A DNA stretch of 64,000 nucleotides from Peristeroidobacter agariperforans (GTDB lineage Bacteria > Pseudomonadota > Gammaproteobacteria > Steroidobacterales > Steroidobacteraceae), in contig NZ_RYFW01000004.1 of NCBI RefSeq assembly GCF_004138335.1, positions 186,001 to 250,000 on the forward strand, in the 5' to 3' direction. Of the stretch, positions 1 through 9,006 are shown piece after piece. The notes beneath the pieces are model-generated. The model was not told the origin of the DNA. It did not search any database and was given only the letters and a program-made list of their open reading frames with translations. How positions within the stretch are numbered: position 1 is the stretch's first letter; every line of letters begins with the position of its first letter. The position numbers and the translations under genes are program-made.

Positions 1-190
1 GGGTGACGTGCGTGCCGGCCTTGATCCGCTCGGTGGCGTGCTCCAATTGGCGCAGGGCCAGGGGCACGTCGTCCGGACCGAGCGCCCCGGGTATCCGCCC
101 GGTGGCGCCCATCAGCTTCAGCAGCTGGACCGCGACGTCCTCGAACATGGTGATGGATTCCGTCGCGGTGGAGCGAAAGGTGACCAACAT
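1..190 (-). CDS. DUF1840 family protein, 5' part only (runs off the left edge)
   Basis: Read on the minus strand from an ATG at 190, the frame is open to the window edge and gives about 63 residues starting MLVTFRST and containing ATESITMFEDVAVQLLKLMG and PGALGPDDVPLAL. This matches the N-terminus of the short DUF1840 family, proteins of roughly 100 residues found in beta- and gammaproteobacteria with no assigned function. The C-terminus lies outside the window. It is a short soluble protein with no signal peptide. The family call rests on remembered family sequence, so it is good but not certain. Confidence 0.75.
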   Translation of the reverse strand, partial: MLVTFRSTATESITMFEDVAVQLLKLMGATGRIPGALGPDDVPLALRQLEHATERIKAGTHVT

Positions 191-222
191 GTGCGAGCTT
201 GCTCCGAGTAGGAAAATATGAG

Positions 223-387
223 CTAGGTGCAACCGCGAACCAGGAACAGTACGAACAAGACTGGAATCGGCACGCCCAGCAGCCACAACAGGATCCAGCC
301 TACTTTACCCCGCTCGCGCCCGTAATTCAGCATTCGGTGCAGGCCGGGCGGCGGGCGCTTGGACATGTTTGCAGGCTCTTGAGCCAT
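223..387 (-). CDS. small single-pass membrane protein, hypothetical
   Basis: A 54-residue protein starting MAQEPANMSK. The ATG at 387 is preferred over one 30 bases upstream because a GAGGGG ribosome-binding site sits about seven bases before it. Residues 1-30 are polar and basic, and residues 31-50 form one hydrophobic helix (WILLWLLGVPIPVLFVLFLV), ending in RGCT. The topology would be N-terminus inside with a very short outer tail. I do not recognise a family. It lies between the DUF1840 gene and an HDOD gene on the same strand, so it may share transcription with them. Confidence 0.5.
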   Translation of the reverse strand: MAQEPANMSKRPPPGLHRMLNYGRERGKVGWILLWLLGVPIPVLFVLFLVRGCT

Positions 388-450
388 GGCAGTCCCCTCA
401 TTCACTGCGATATGCAATGAACGGCTGCCGTCACGACGCGGTTCCGGGCG

Positions 451-1536
451 CTATTCCTCGACCGCTTTGTTCGCCGCGCTCCAAATATCCTGGACGATCC
501 GCCGGGTCAGGCCTTGTTCCATCAGCAAGGCCTGGGCGCCTTCTTCGGAATAAGTGCCGCGCTTGGTCAGCAGGGTCAGCGCCCCGCACAGCTCGCCGAA
601 ATAGATGGCCTGGCCGAGCGGGCTCATGTGTCCCGGGGGCACTTTGTCCGTCTGTTCCTGCAAGGCGCGAATGGAAGGATCGGAGAGTTCCCACGTCGCC
701 GCGATGAAGCCCGCGACGTTCGGCGCTTCCGTCTGCATGGCGCGAATGAACACTTCGGCGCGCGGCTGCAGGTCCTGGTGCTCCCGATATGTTTCCATCG
801 TCAGTCGAAACAGCACGATGCGCGCCAAGGGGTCGAGCAGGCCGATCAGCTGCGCGATGAAAGGATCGGCATTGCCGAGCGCTCGCGCACACACTTCGGA
901 CGCGGCGGCCGTGCGTTGGGCGTGTTCCCAGGTCACTGCGGCGAAGTTATCGAAGTGACCTTTGGGTTGCCGGAACACCGGCTGTAACAGCGCCGTCGCC
1001 AGCAAGCTGCGGAGCCCGTCGGTGCCGAGCACGACGACGGCGCGATCGAGGCTGTCGACCGGCTCGGGCGAATAGCGATACGCCGCGCTGTTGGCTCGCT
1101 GCAGAGTGCTTCCGGCGAGTGCAGGGTCTTCGAGAATGAGCCGTACCAATTCCCGGCGCGTGCTTTCATCGTCGTTCAGCGCCTGCATGAGCTTGGGCAG
1201 CAGCATCGGACGACGGGGGAAATACTCGCGCTGGTGAACTGCCGCCGCGGCGTTGTCGTTGACCCTCTCCAGGACGTTGGCGTGCTCACCCGAGATCGCA
1301 TAGTCGAAACCGGGGACGCTGAAAGCGAGCTTGTAACACTCGGCATAGGCGCTCGCGGTCGCTTCGGTTTCGAACGCCGGACCGTCGCCGCCGGGGGGGC
1401 CTGTGACGGCGCGCATATCGTCGCGAGGCGCAGTGGTGACCGAGGAACGATTCGAGGAGCTCGTCGGTCCGCGCACGCCGAACATGAATACGGCCAGCCC
1501 GACCATGACTGCGATCAGAATGATGGTGAGGGTCAC
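451..1536 (-). CDS. HDOD domain protein with N-terminal membrane anchor
   Basis: A 361-residue protein starting at a GTG at 1536 with AGGAG about 12 bases upstream. Residues 3-22 are one hydrophobic helix, followed by a Ser/Thr/Pro-rich linker. From about residue 105 to 300 it matches the HDOD domain, a catalytically dead relative of the HD phosphohydrolase fold, with PRRPMLLPKLMQAL near the domain start and LILEDPALAGSTLQRANSA after it. HDOD proteins act as scaffolds in bacterial signalling rather than as hydrolases. The membrane anchor would place this one at the inner face of the cytoplasmic membrane. A second HDOD protein lies at 12912-14498. No partner gene is evident. Confidence 0.75.
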   Translation of the reverse strand: MTLTIILIAVMVGLAVFMFGVRGPTSSSNRSSVTTAPRDDMRAVTGPPGGDGPAFETEATASAYAECYKLAFSVPGFDYAISGEHANVLERVNDNAAAAVHQREYFPRRPMLLPKLMQALNDDESTRRELVRLILEDPALAGSTLQRANSAAYRYSPEPVDSLDRAVVVLGTDGLRSLLATALLQPVFRQPKGHFDNFAAVTWEHAQRTAAASEVCARALGNADPFIAQLIGLLDPLARIVLFRLTMETYREHQDLQPRAEVFIRAMQTEAPNVAGFIAATWELSDPSIRALQEQTDKVPPGHMSPLGQAIYFGELCGALTLLTKRGTYSEEGAQALLMEQGLTRRIVQDIWSAANKAVEE

Positions 1537-1705
1537 GCTCGACTTTGCTCCTCTGCTTTGCGCTAGTGCTCTGGCGCTGCAAACAAATCTGGAAGCTTTG
1601 TGCCGGCGCGATCATACCTTGTCAGCGCCGTTCGTGTCGGTCCCGAGATAGCTGCTGACCCCGGCCGGCGCGCGGTGTGATCGGAGGGGTGTTAATCTTG
1701 CAGTC

Positions 1706-2566
1706 ATGCCGCTCAGCTCCGGACAACTCGACGACATCGCGCCTGGCGTGCGCCGGCTCGTGGCGCGTAATCCTGGATTCATGACGGGGCCGGGGACGAA
1801 CACGTATCTGGTCGGTCATGAGCGTTACCTGGTGATCGACCCAGGGCCGGAGGATCCGGTGCACGTCGAGCGCATCGTCAAGGAAACGGGCGGTCGTATC
1901 GACGCGGTGCTCGCGACTCACACGCATCCGGATCATTCGCCGGCCGCCAAGGCGCTCGCCGAGGCGACCGGCGCGAAGGTGATGGGCAAGTCGGCTCCGG
2001 TGCATGGCCGTCAGGACGCGGAATTCGCGCCGAGCAAACAGTTGCAGGATGGCGATCGAGTGACGATCGATTCGCTGACGCTGCGAGTCGTGCACACGCC
2101 GGGGCATGCGTCGAATCATCTTTGTTATCTGCTCGAAGATACCGGGCTGTTGTTCACCGGCGATCATCTGATGCAGGGCTCGACGGTGGTCATCGGTCCG
2201 CCGGATGGCAGCATGACGGAATACCTGCGCTCGCTGCAGCGCTTGCAGACCCTGCCGGTTACCCGGCTCGCACCCGGTCACGGCCTGACGATCGACGACG
2301 CGCAGGGCGAGATCGTTCGCATCATCGCGCATCGGCTACAGCGCGAGGCCAAGGTCGCCGACAGGCTCGGCCGCATCGGCAGTGCCGACTTGGATACGTT
2401 GGTCGTCAGCGTCTACGACGACGTCGATCCCCGCTTGCACCCGGTGGCGAAAGGCTCGCTGCTGGCCCACCTGCTGAAACTGGAACAAGACGGCCGGGTC
2501 GTGCGCGACTCGCCGGACATCAACGCCCCGTGGTCCCTGCAAAACACTCCAACGCCGTCCCGCTGA
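1706..2566 (+). CDS. MBL-fold metallo-hydrolase (LACTB2-like)
   Basis: A 286-residue soluble protein of the metallo-beta-lactamase fold. The zinc motif is present as THTHPDHS (His72, His74, Asp76, His77), with further ligands in HTPGH (His134), TGDH (Asp153) and LAPGHG (His192). The C-terminal part, after about residue 210, is a small helical domain typical of LACTB2-like members, which bind nucleic acid or thioester substrates. The substrate cannot be read from the sequence. The last 37 bases overlap the start assigned to the ABC protein gene downstream, so the two are probably co-transcribed. Confidence 0.75.
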   Translation: MPLSSGQLDDIAPGVRRLVARNPGFMTGPGTNTYLVGHERYLVIDPGPEDPVHVERIVKETGGRIDAVLATHTHPDHSPAAKALAEATGAKVMGKSAPVHGRQDAEFAPSKQLQDGDRVTIDSLTLRVVHTPGHASNHLCYLLEDTGLLFTGDHLMQGSTVVIGPPDGSMTEYLRSLQRLQTLPVTRLAPGHGLTIDDAQGEIVRIIAHRLQREAKVADRLGRIGSADLDTLVVSVYDDVDPRLHPVAKGSLLAHLLKLEQDGRVVRDSPDINAPWSLQNTPTPSR

Positions 2567-3999
2567 TCGAGCTCGTCAACTGTTCGCTGATCTTCGAAGC
2601 GCACCAGGCGCTCGATGAAGTCAGTTTCACGTTGCGCAAAGGCGAGCGCTGGGCGCTGATCGGCGCCAACGGCTCCGGCAAAACCCTGATGCTGAAGATG
2701 CTTCGCGGCGAAGTATGGCCGACGCCTACCGGGCGTCAGCGTCGTACTGCGTCGCTGGCGAAAGAGCAGATCGCCTATGTGGGGCCGGAGCGGCAGGACA
2801 AGTACGTTCGTTACGACTGGAATCTCACGGTCACGCAGGTGGTGACGACCGGGTTGTTCGACGAGGACATTCCGCTGACCCAGCCGACGCATGCTCAGAA
2901 GGAGCGAGTTGCGCGCGTGTTGAAGAGATTTGGTTTGTGGGGACTGAGGCAGCGGCGCATTCTCACGTTGTCTTATGGCCAGCGCCGCCTGGCGCTGGTG
3001 GCGCGTTTGTTTGCTGGTAACGCGGCGGTGTTGTTGCTCGATGAGGTGTTCAATGGATTGGACGTGCGCGCCAAGGAGAAATTGAAGAAGGCGCTCGAGC
3101 AGCCTAGAGGCGGGCACGATTGGGTGATCACGTCGCATCGGCCCAAAGAGCTGCCGAAGAACGTGACGCACGTGGCACATATCGAGCACGGCCGGATTGT
3201 TTCGGCCGGCCCGGTCGGGCGTGAGCAGAAGCTTACCCACGATCGCAAAGAGCAGAAGACAAAGCCCCGGGTGTTAGGGCCGGCAAAGCCGAGAAGGAAG
3301 CCGTCGTCGGCGCCGCTGTTCGTCATCCGCAACGCCGATATCTATCGCGACTACCGGCCCGTTATCCGCAGTCTCAACTGGACATTGGCGCGCGGCGAGA
3401 ACTGGGCGGTCCTCGGTGCGAACGGTTCGGGCAAGAGCTCGCTGCTCAATATGATCTACGGCGACCTGCATCCCGCGCTCGGTGGCACGATCGAGCGTGA
3501 GGGCGTGCCGCGCGGTACTCATATCGAAACCTGGAAACATCGGCTCGGCTGGGTATCGCCGGAGCTGCAGGCAGATCACTACCTGGCCACTTCGATCGAA
3601 GAGATCGTCATCTCCGGTCGCTACTCGAGCGTCGGTTTGAACGACGCACCGACCCACGCCGATCGCAAGGCTGCCGATCGGTGGCTGAAGTTCTTCAACA
3701 TCGAACATCTTCGGGGTCGCGGTCCGCGGCAAGTGTCGTACGGCCAGATGCGGATGGCGCTGTTCGCGCGCGCCATGATGAACGATCCAGAATTGTTGTT
3801 GCTCGACGAGCCCTGCACGGGGCTCGATGGCGACGTGCGCGCGACCATGCTCGGCTTCATCGAGCAGTTGGCGGAGAAGGGCACCCAGATCGTCATGGCC
3901 GTGCACGATCCGGAAGACATCGTGCCGGCCGTGAAGCATGTGCTCCGAATCGGGCGCGGCGGCAGGGTGGAGCTGGTGGAGGTCGATTTCAGCTGGTAG
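2530..3999 (+). CDS. tandem ABC ATPase protein, ModF-like
   Basis: About 489 residues with two ABC ATPase domains and no membrane segment. The first half has GANGSGKT (Walker A), LSYGQRR (signature) and LLLDEVFNGLD (Walker B). The second has GANGSGKSS, VSYGQMR and LLLDEPCTGLD. Both signatures are YGQ rather than the usual GGQ. This length and layout fit ModF ('photorepair'), a cytoplasmic tandem ATPase of unclear role. The start is uncertain: the frame stays open far upstream inside the hydrolase gene. I used the GTG at 2530, just before recognisable homology begins; a CTG at 2563 is the alternative. No molybdate transport genes lie nearby, so a molybdenum role is not supported by context. 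Confidence 0.7.
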   Translation: MVPAKHSNAVPLIELVNCSLIFEAHQALDEVSFTLRKGERWALIGANGSGKTLMLKMLRGEVWPTPTGRQRRTASLAKEQIAYVGPERQDKYVRYDWNLTVTQVVTTGLFDEDIPLTQPTHAQKERVARVLKRFGLWGLRQRRILTLSYGQRRLALVARLFAGNAAVLLLDEVFNGLDVRAKEKLKKALEQPRGGHDWVITSHRPKELPKNVTHVAHIEHGRIVSAGPVGREQKLTHDRKEQKTKPRVLGPAKPRRKPSSAPLFVIRNADIYRDYRPVIRSLNWTLARGENWAVLGANGSGKSSLLNMIYGDLHPALGGTIEREGVPRGTHIETWKHRLGWVSPELQADHYLATSIEEIVISGRYSSVGLNDAPTHADRKAADRWLKFFNIEHLRGRGPRQVSYGQMRMALFARAMMNDPELLLLDEPCTGLDGDVRATMLGFIEQLAEKGTQIVMAVHDPEDIVPAVKHVLRIGRGGRVELVEVDFSW

Positions 4000-4093
4000 A
4001 ACGGCAATTACCGCGGTGAAGCACGCGTTGCGAATCAACCGGGCGGCAAGGCGTCATCAGTCGACATAGACTAGGATCGACCGCCGCGATGAA

Positions 4094-5140
4094 ATGCCGA
4101 GGCTGCCGGTGCTCAAGTCCATATCAACGTCACTCGTGCTGTCACTTTGTTTCGCGGTCGGGCACGCGGAGGCGACGCTCGAGCCCGCCAGACAAATTGC
4201 CGCCGAGATAGACAGCGGCGTTCACGCAGGGTTCGAGTCCTTCATCATGCAGGTCGATGGCGTCACCGTCGGTCGCACGGTCGATTCGACGCTGGCGAAG
4301 CGGCCGCCGGATCTTCGTTCAGCCACCAAATCCATCACGGCCCTATTGATCGGCATCGCCATCGATCGCGGGGCGATTCCATCGGTGCAGGCCAAAGTGA
4401 TTGACCTGCTGCCAACCCGACGCACAGCGTTCGAGAGCGATCCGCGTAAGGCGGCGATGACGCTCGAAGATCTGCTCACCATGCGCAGCGGTCTGGACTG
4501 CAACGATTGGGATCCGAAGTCGCCGGGCCAGGAAGACAAGATGTACCGGCAGCAGGACTGGGTCGCGTTCTGGAGCGAGCTGAAGATGCGCACCGAGCCG
4601 GGCAAGGAATTCTCCTATTGCACTGGAAACGTGGTGGCGGTGGGTGAAATCCTGGCAGGGGCCGTGAGCATGTCAGCCGATGCTTTCGCGCTGAAATATT
4701 TGTTCATCCCACTCGAAGTGCGGCGCGCCGAGTGGCGTTACTACGACGCTAAACACGGCGTCGACACCGGCGGGCACTTGCGATTGGAGCCGGATGACCT
4801 GCTGAAGATCGGCGAGCTGGTGCTCGCGCGCGGCACATACAAAGGCAAGCGCGTCGTGTCCGAAGCCTGGATCGACGCCATGACCCAGGAGCGCACCGGC
4901 ATTTCCGGAATGAATCAGCGCTATGGATATTTGTGGTGGCTGGATCACACCAAGGATCCGAACCTGCCGCAAACCAAGCTGTGGTGGGCGCAGGGCAACG
5001 GCGGCTCGCTGCTGATGGTCATGCCTGAGTTGCGCGCCGTGATGGTCACCACCGGCACGCGCTTCAACCGGCCCGACATGCTCGAGCCGATGTTCTGGCT
5101 GAGGGATCGATTGCTGCCGGCGATGCGGTCGAGCAAATAA
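4094..5140 (+). CDS. secreted serine hydrolase, class C beta-lactamase fold
   Basis: A 348-residue protein with a signal peptide ending near HAEA (residues 23-27). The nucleophile motif is SATK (Ser76, Lys79), and the second active-site tyrosine is in YCTGN (Tyr175). The conserved GLDCNDWD segment after LLTMRSG is typical of the 6-aminohexanoate-dimer hydrolase/EstB branch. These periplasmic enzymes act as esterases or amidases on small substrates and rarely as true beta-lactamases. The gene ends two bases before a hairpin shared with fusA. The ATG at 4094 has no clear ribosome-binding site, but the signal peptide supports it. Confidence 0.75.
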   Translation: MPRLPVLKSISTSLVLSLCFAVGHAEATLEPARQIAAEIDSGVHAGFESFIMQVDGVTVGRTVDSTLAKRPPDLRSATKSITALLIGIAIDRGAIPSVQAKVIDLLPTRRTAFESDPRKAAMTLEDLLTMRSGLDCNDWDPKSPGQEDKMYRQQDWVAFWSELKMRTEPGKEFSYCTGNVVAVGEILAGAVSMSADAFALKYLFIPLEVRRAEWRYYDAKHGVDTGGHLRLEPDDLLKIGELVLARGTYKGKRVVSEAWIDAMTQERTGISGMNQRYGYLWWLDHTKDPNLPQTKLWWAQGNGGSLLMVMPELRAVMVTTGTRFNRPDMLEPMFWLRDRLLPAMRSSK

Positions 5141-5141
5141 A

Positions 5142-5169
5142 AAGGGCGGTGTCTTTCGACACCGCCCTT
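5142..5169. terminator. bidirectional hairpin terminator between serine hydrolase and fusA
   Basis: A perfect 12-bp stem (AAGGGCGGTGTC with its complement) closed by a TTTC loop. Read on the minus strand, downstream of fusA, the stem is followed by TTTTTATTT, a proper U-tract. On the plus strand there is no T-run after the stem, so it serves fusA best and the serine hydrolase gene less well. Confidence 0.8.
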
Positions 5170-5275
5170 GCTCATCTCTTTACCCTCAGCCGAGAGACTT
5201 CGATTTAGTTGGTCTTGCGACCATCGAGATCATTTCGCTTAGGGTAGTCGATGCGTCCGGCTAAACGTTTATCGT

Positions 5276-7432
5276 CTACGCCTTCGGCGCCGAACGCGCC
5301 TTGGCGGCTTCCTCGATGACCACGTCGGCGACGTTCTTCGGCACTGGATCGTAGTGCGAGAACTCCATCGTGTACGAGGCGCGACCCGAGGTCATGCCAC
5401 GCAGATGGCCGATGTAGCCGAACATTTCCGACAGCGGCACGGTGGCCACGACGGCGATGTTGGTGCCACGCTCCAGCTGCTCCTGGATCATGCCGCGACG
5501 GCGGTTCATGTCGCCGATCACGTCGCCCAGGTAGTCGGACGGGGTCACGGTCTCGACCTTCATCACCGGCTCGAGCAGGATCGGACCGGCCTTGCGGATG
5601 GCTTCGCGGAAGCAGGCCTTGGCGGCGATTTCGAACGTCAACGCGTTCGAGTCGACGTCGTGGTAGCTGCCGTCCGTGAGGCGGGCCCGGAAGTCCACCG
5701 TCGGGTATTGCGCGAGCACACCCTGTTCCATCTGCATACGCAGACCTTTTTCCACCGAGGGCACGTATTCACGCGGCACCGAGCCACCGACGGTTTCGTC
5801 GACGAACTCGAAGCCGGCGCCACGCTCCAGCGGCTCGAACGTGATCCACACTTCGGCGAACTGACCGGAACCGCCGGTCTGTTTCTTGTGGACGTACTGC
5901 TCGGCGATCGTCTTGGTGAACGCTTCGCGGTAAGCCACCTGCGGCTGACCCATGATGCCTTCGACGTTGTACTCCGTGCGAATGCGGTCGAGCGTCACTT
6001 CGAGGTGCAACTCGCCCATGCCGCGCAGAATCGTCTGGCCCGTTTCGCGATCGGTTTCCAGCTTGAGCGAAGGATCGGCGCGGACCATCTTGCCCAGGGC
6101 GGTGCCGAACTTCTCCTGCTCCGCCTTGTTCTTCGGCTTCACCGAGACGCTGATGACGGGGTCCGGGAAGCGCATGCGCTCCAGGATCACCGGGCTTTCG
6201 GAGGCGCACAGCGTGTCGCCGGTTTCCGTTTCGGCAAGCGAGACCAGCGCGATGATGTCGCCGGCGCGGGCTTCTTCGATCGGGTTCGCGTCCTTGGCGA
6301 ACATTTCCACCATGCGGCCGATCTTCTCGCGCTTGCCGCGAGTCGAGTTCATCACCGACATGCCCTTGGTGAGCACGCCCGAATACACGCGCACGAAGGT
6401 GAGCGCGCCGTACGCGTCGTTGAGCACCTTGAACGCCAGGGCCGAGAACGGCTCGTCGTCCGAGCTCTTGCGCTCGCCGTTCGGGTTACCGTCCTGGTCC
6501 ACGGTCTTGATGGCTTCGACGTCGGTCGGGGCCGGCAGATAGTCGACGACCGCGTCGAGCATCTGGGTCACGCCCTTGTTCTTGTACGACGAGCCGCACA
6601 GCACCGGGTTGAAGGAGGCGCTGATCGTGCCCTTGCGCAGGCACTTGCGCAGCACGTCGGCCGACGGCTCGACGCCGTCTTCCAGGTATTTTTCCATCGC
6701 CGCGTCGTCCTGCTCCAGGCAGGTATCGACCAGGTCGGAACGGAACTTGGCGATGTCGGCGAGGATCTTGCGATCGCTCGGCACGCTGATGTCCAGCTTG
6801 TCGGCCAGATCGGCGGTGATTTCGTGCTGGACCGGCACGGCATCGCGATCGTCCGACTCCCACACCAGGGCCTTCATCTCGACCAGGTCGATCATGCCCT
6901 TGAAGTTGTCTTCCGAGCCGATCGGCAGTTGCACGGGCAGCGGACGGGCGCCGAGACGCTTCTTGATCATGTCCACGCAGCGCAGGAAGTTCGCGCCGCT
7001 GCGGTCCATCTTGTTGACGTAGCAAATACGCGGCACGCCGTAGTTGTCGGCGAGACGCCAGTTCGTTTCAGACTGCGGCTCCACGCCAGCGACGCCGTCG
7101 AACACGACGACTGCGCCGTCGAGCACGCGCAGGGAGCGGTTCACTTCGATCGTGAAGTCGACGTGGCCCGGAGTGTCGATGACGTTGATCTTCTTCTTGC
7201 GCCAGAACGTCGAGACGGCGGCGGACTGAATCGTGATGCCGCGCTTCTGCTCCTGCTCCATGTAGTCCGTCGTGGTCGAGGACTTCAGATCCTTGGTGTC
7301 ATGAACGTCGACGATCGTGTGCTTGCGGCCCGTGTAGTACAGGATGCGTTCGGTGGTCGTGGTCTTACCGGCGTCGACGTGGGCGATGATGCCGATGTTT
7401 CTAATATCGGCAAGGGCTGTAGTACGGGGCAT
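5276..7432 (-). CDS. fusA: translation elongation factor G, variant with enlarged switch I
   Basis: A 718-residue EF-G with all GTPase motifs: AHVDAGKT (residues 17-24), DTPGH (86-90) and NKMD, followed by the usual domains II-V, including the GSGQFAEV and [10 protein letters not shown] segments of domains IV and V. It moves tRNA and mRNA through the ribosome using GTP. The gene stands alone, not in a str operon with rpsL, rpsG and tuf. Between VHD and YMEQEQ, switch I reads [11 protein letters not shown], about five residues longer than the GAATMD of the usual housekeeping gammaproteobacterial form. This suggests a second EF-G paralogue rather than the main copy, but that cannot be settled from this window. 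Confidence 0.93.
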   Translation of the reverse strand: MPRTTALADIRNIGIIAHVDAGKTTTTERILYYTGRKHTIVDVHDTKDLKSSTTTDYMEQEQKRGITIQSAAVSTFWRKKKINVIDTPGHVDFTIEVNRSLRVLDGAVVVFDGVAGVEPQSETNWRLADNYGVPRICYVNKMDRSGANFLRCVDMIKKRLGARPLPVQLPIGSEDNFKGMIDLVEMKALVWESDDRDAVPVQHEITADLADKLDISVPSDRKILADIAKFRSDLVDTCLEQDDAAMEKYLEDGVEPSADVLRKCLRKGTISASFNPVLCGSSYKNKGVTQMLDAVVDYLPAPTDVEAIKTVDQDGNPNGERKSSDDEPFSALAFKVLNDAYGALTFVRVYSGVLTKGMSVMNSTRGKREKIGRMVEMFAKDANPIEEARAGDIIALVSLAETETGDTLCASESPVILERMRFPDPVISVSVKPKNKAEQEKFGTALGKMVRADPSLKLETDRETGQTILRGMGELHLEVTLDRIRTEYNVEGIMGQPQVAYREAFTKTIAEQYVHKKQTGGSGQFAEVWITFEPLERGAGFEFVDETVGGSVPREYVPSVEKGLRMQMEQGVLAQYPTVDFRARLTDGSYHDVDSNALTFEIAAKACFREAIRKAGPILLEPVMKVETVTPSDYLGDVIGDMNRRRGMIQEQLERGTNIAVVATVPLSEMFGYIGHLRGMTSGRASYTMEFSHYDPVPKNVADVVIEEAAKARSAPKA

Positions 7433-7492
7433 GTCAGATTTCCGTTACAAGGTCTGTGCGCAGCTAGGTTGTGGGTCGTTTAGCGGGCGCGG

Positions 7493-7498
7493 ATTCTA
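7493..7498 (-). promoter_or_regulatory. candidate -10 box (TAGAAT), proximal fusA promoter
   Basis: On the minus strand the sequence GATAGAATCC gives a good TAGAAT -10 hexamer about 60 bases before the fusA start codon. No strong -35 element is visible at 16-18 bases upstream. It is a candidate only. Confidence 0.35.
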
Positions 7499-7565
7499 TC
7501 GGAAAACCGCGCAAATGAGATTACCCAGGCGGCTCCCAACCGGGGCGCCCAGGCGAAGGGCGCGC

Positions 7566-7571
7566 ATTCTA
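7566..7571 (-). promoter_or_regulatory. candidate -10 box (TAGAAT), distal fusA promoter
   Basis: A second TAGAAT hexamer in a near-identical setting (TAGAATGCGCGCC) lies 73 bases upstream of the first. Its leader would be about 130 bases. The -35 region is weak. Two similar boxes suggest tandem promoters for an abundant protein. Confidence 0.35.
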
Positions 7572-7771
7572 CCTGAAAAATCGGCCGAAGTTGTTGTAAG
7601 AGAAAGAAAATTTTTGGCCGCTGCCGGGAAATTGACGGCCGCCGGCTCAGCTGCGGCCTTACGGTAGGAATTTTCAGGAGTTTTGATCAGGATGCCCGAA
7701 TGCGGGGGCGCAGGGATGCGCAGGACCGGCCCGACCCCGGGCCGTCTCGCCGGGGCTGAACGGCGGCCGGC

Positions 7772-8677
7772 TCAGGCCTGGATGTTCGCCTCGTACACGA
7801 TCACCGCGTCGCCGACGATGCGGACCGACTGCGCGACCTTACCGGACGACTCGATCTCCACTTCGACCATGCCGGGCCGGCGCATCCACATGCCCTGGCG
7901 CCCCTGGAACACGACGCGCCCGTCTTTCGGCGTCATCAGGCCGTGATTGACGAGATAAACGCCGAGCATGCCGTGCGCATTGCCGCTGACCGCGTCTTCG
8001 CGAATGCCGAGCGCCGGAACAAACATCCGCGACTCGGTGCCGACGACGCCGTTGTTCTCGACCAGCGCGAACACGAAATAACCCTCTGCGCCCACGTGCG
8101 AAGTGAGGCGGGCGAGCTCTTCGAAATCCGGCTTGATGGCGCCGAGCAGGTCGTTCGACTTCAAGCCCACCAGCAGGCGCGAGCCGCCCTTGGTCAATAC
8201 CTGCAACGGACAATCGACGTGCAGGCTCGGGCTGGAGATGCCGAGCGCATTCAACACCTGGCGGCGGTGATGCTCCGGAATGACAGGGCCGAGCGACGGC
8301 GGGTTCTGGGTGATGGCGATGCGCAGGTCGCCTTCGACGTCGGTGACCTCGATTTCGACGATGCCGGCGCCCGTGCGCTGGCGCAGCCTGCCGCCGGGTT
8401 TGCCGTCTTTCTTGGCCCGCACGTATTGCGCAGCGATGGTGGCGTGACCGACGAACGGCACTTCATGGCGGGGCGTGAAGAATCTCACCTGCATGTCGTG
8501 ATCGCCGGATTCGGCTTCCAGCACGAACGCGGTCTCGCCGTTCACTTCGGTGGCGATGGTCTGCATCTGCTCATCGGACAGATGGTCCGCGTCGAGCACC
8601 ACGATGGCGGGATTGCCGGTATAGCGTTGGCGAGTGAACGCGTCGACGTGAAACAGCCGGCAATGTCGGTTGGGCAT
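7772..8677 (-). CDS. PhzF family epimerase/isomerase-like protein
   Basis: A 301-residue protein with the PhzF hallmark N-terminus: FHVDAF, then YTGNPAIVVLDA and NGETAFVLE, including the Glu expected at the active site. The second half has the matching EDAVSGNAHGMLGVYL motif. The fold is two diaminopimelate-epimerase-like halves; members isomerise small metabolites such as trans-2,3-dihydro-3-hydroxyanthranilate, but most have unknown substrates. There are no phenazine genes around it. The start is ambiguous: I chose the ATG at 8677 because homology begins there, with an in-frame ATG at 8689 as the alternative. Neither has a clear ribosome-binding site. Confidence 0.8.
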   Translation of the reverse strand: MPNRHCRLFHVDAFTRQRYTGNPAIVVLDADHLSDEQMQTIATEVNGETAFVLEAESGDHDMQVRFFTPRHEVPFVGHATIAAQYVRAKKDGKPGGRLRQRTGAGIVEIEVTDVEGDLRIAITQNPPSLGPVIPEHHRRQVLNALGISSPSLHVDCPLQVLTKGGSRLLVGLKSNDLLGAIKPDFEELARLTSHVGAEGYFVFALVENNGVVGTESRMFVPALGIREDAVSGNAHGMLGVYLVNHGLMTPKDGRVVFQGRQGMWMRRPGMVEVEIESSGKVAQSVRIVGDAVIVYEANIQA

Positions 8678-8771
8678 GGTTGCAGCCATTGAAAAAACGA
8701 AAGCGCTCTTATAGCGCCAGAAGCGATTGGTGCCCAGTGCCCAGCCTCCAACAAGAGCCAAAAGGGGCGCT

Positions 8772-8801
8772 TTGTGCCCTTAGCACGCTCTTTGTTACAA
8801 T
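8772..8801 (+). promoter_or_regulatory. candidate sigma-70 promoter of the thiamine operon
   Basis: TTGTGC at 8772-8777 and TACAAT at 8796-8801 are separated by 18 bases. Transcription would start near 8808, immediately before the riboswitch, which is where it should begin. Confidence 0.5.
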
Positions 8802-8810
8802 CGCGCTCGC

Positions 8811-8916
8811 CTTAGGGGTGGCCCTGACTGGGGCCCGAGATGCCAACCGCCGACGACGCCGGCTCATTGGCAAACCCGTTGAACCTGATCCGGTTAGTAC
8901 CGGCGTAGGGAGCAGG
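8811..8916 (+). promoter_or_regulatory. TPP (thiamine pyrophosphate) riboswitch
   Basis: The conserved TPP aptamer is visible: GGGGTG near 8815, then CGAGATGCC near 8836 (the CUGAGA-type pyrimidine-sensing loop), then after a variable arm GAACCTGATC, GGTTAGTACCGGCGTAGGGA at the 3' side, the signature of the pyrophosphate-sensing half. It precedes a TonB receptor and three genes that all fit thiamine uptake, which agrees with the ligand. Binding of TPP would lower expression of the operon. Confidence 0.93.
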
Positions 8917-9006
8917 TAGTGGCCCAAGTGTGATCATGACGGGTCCCGTTCATTTCCCCGCTCTTCGCTCGCTGTTGCCCGGATCTTCACTCGAGAGGAT
9001 CTGGCC

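Larger units (their letters stand above)
7433..7771. other. 339-bp intergenic region upstream of fusA
   Basis: No coding sequence is supported here. It holds the presumed fusA promoters on the minus strand and the short untranslated tail of the PhzF-family gene, which also reads leftward. I see no hairpin terminator with a T-run for the PhzF gene. Confidence 0.6.
8678..9006. other. 329-bp regulatory region between the PhzF gene and the thiamine operon
   Basis: Non-coding. It holds a promoter at about 8772-8801, a TPP riboswitch at about 8811-8916, and roughly 90 bases of expression platform up to the start codon at 9007. Within the platform, TGACGGGTCCCGTTCA (from 8937) can fold weakly. I see no strong terminator hairpin, so control may act on translation. 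Confidence 0.65.

Noticed and set aside
2122-2529. N-terminal extension of the ABC protein by about 136 codons
   Set aside because: The extension lies fully within the MBL hydrolase gene in another frame and reads as Arg/Ala/Gly-rich shadow sequence; recognisable ABC homology begins only after about 2560.
5354-7483. A 709-codon open frame on the plus strand antisense to fusA
   Set aside because: Composition is dominated by His, Arg, Ala, Asp and Val in the way of a high-GC antisense shadow; it has no domain, and the minus-strand EF-G is certain.
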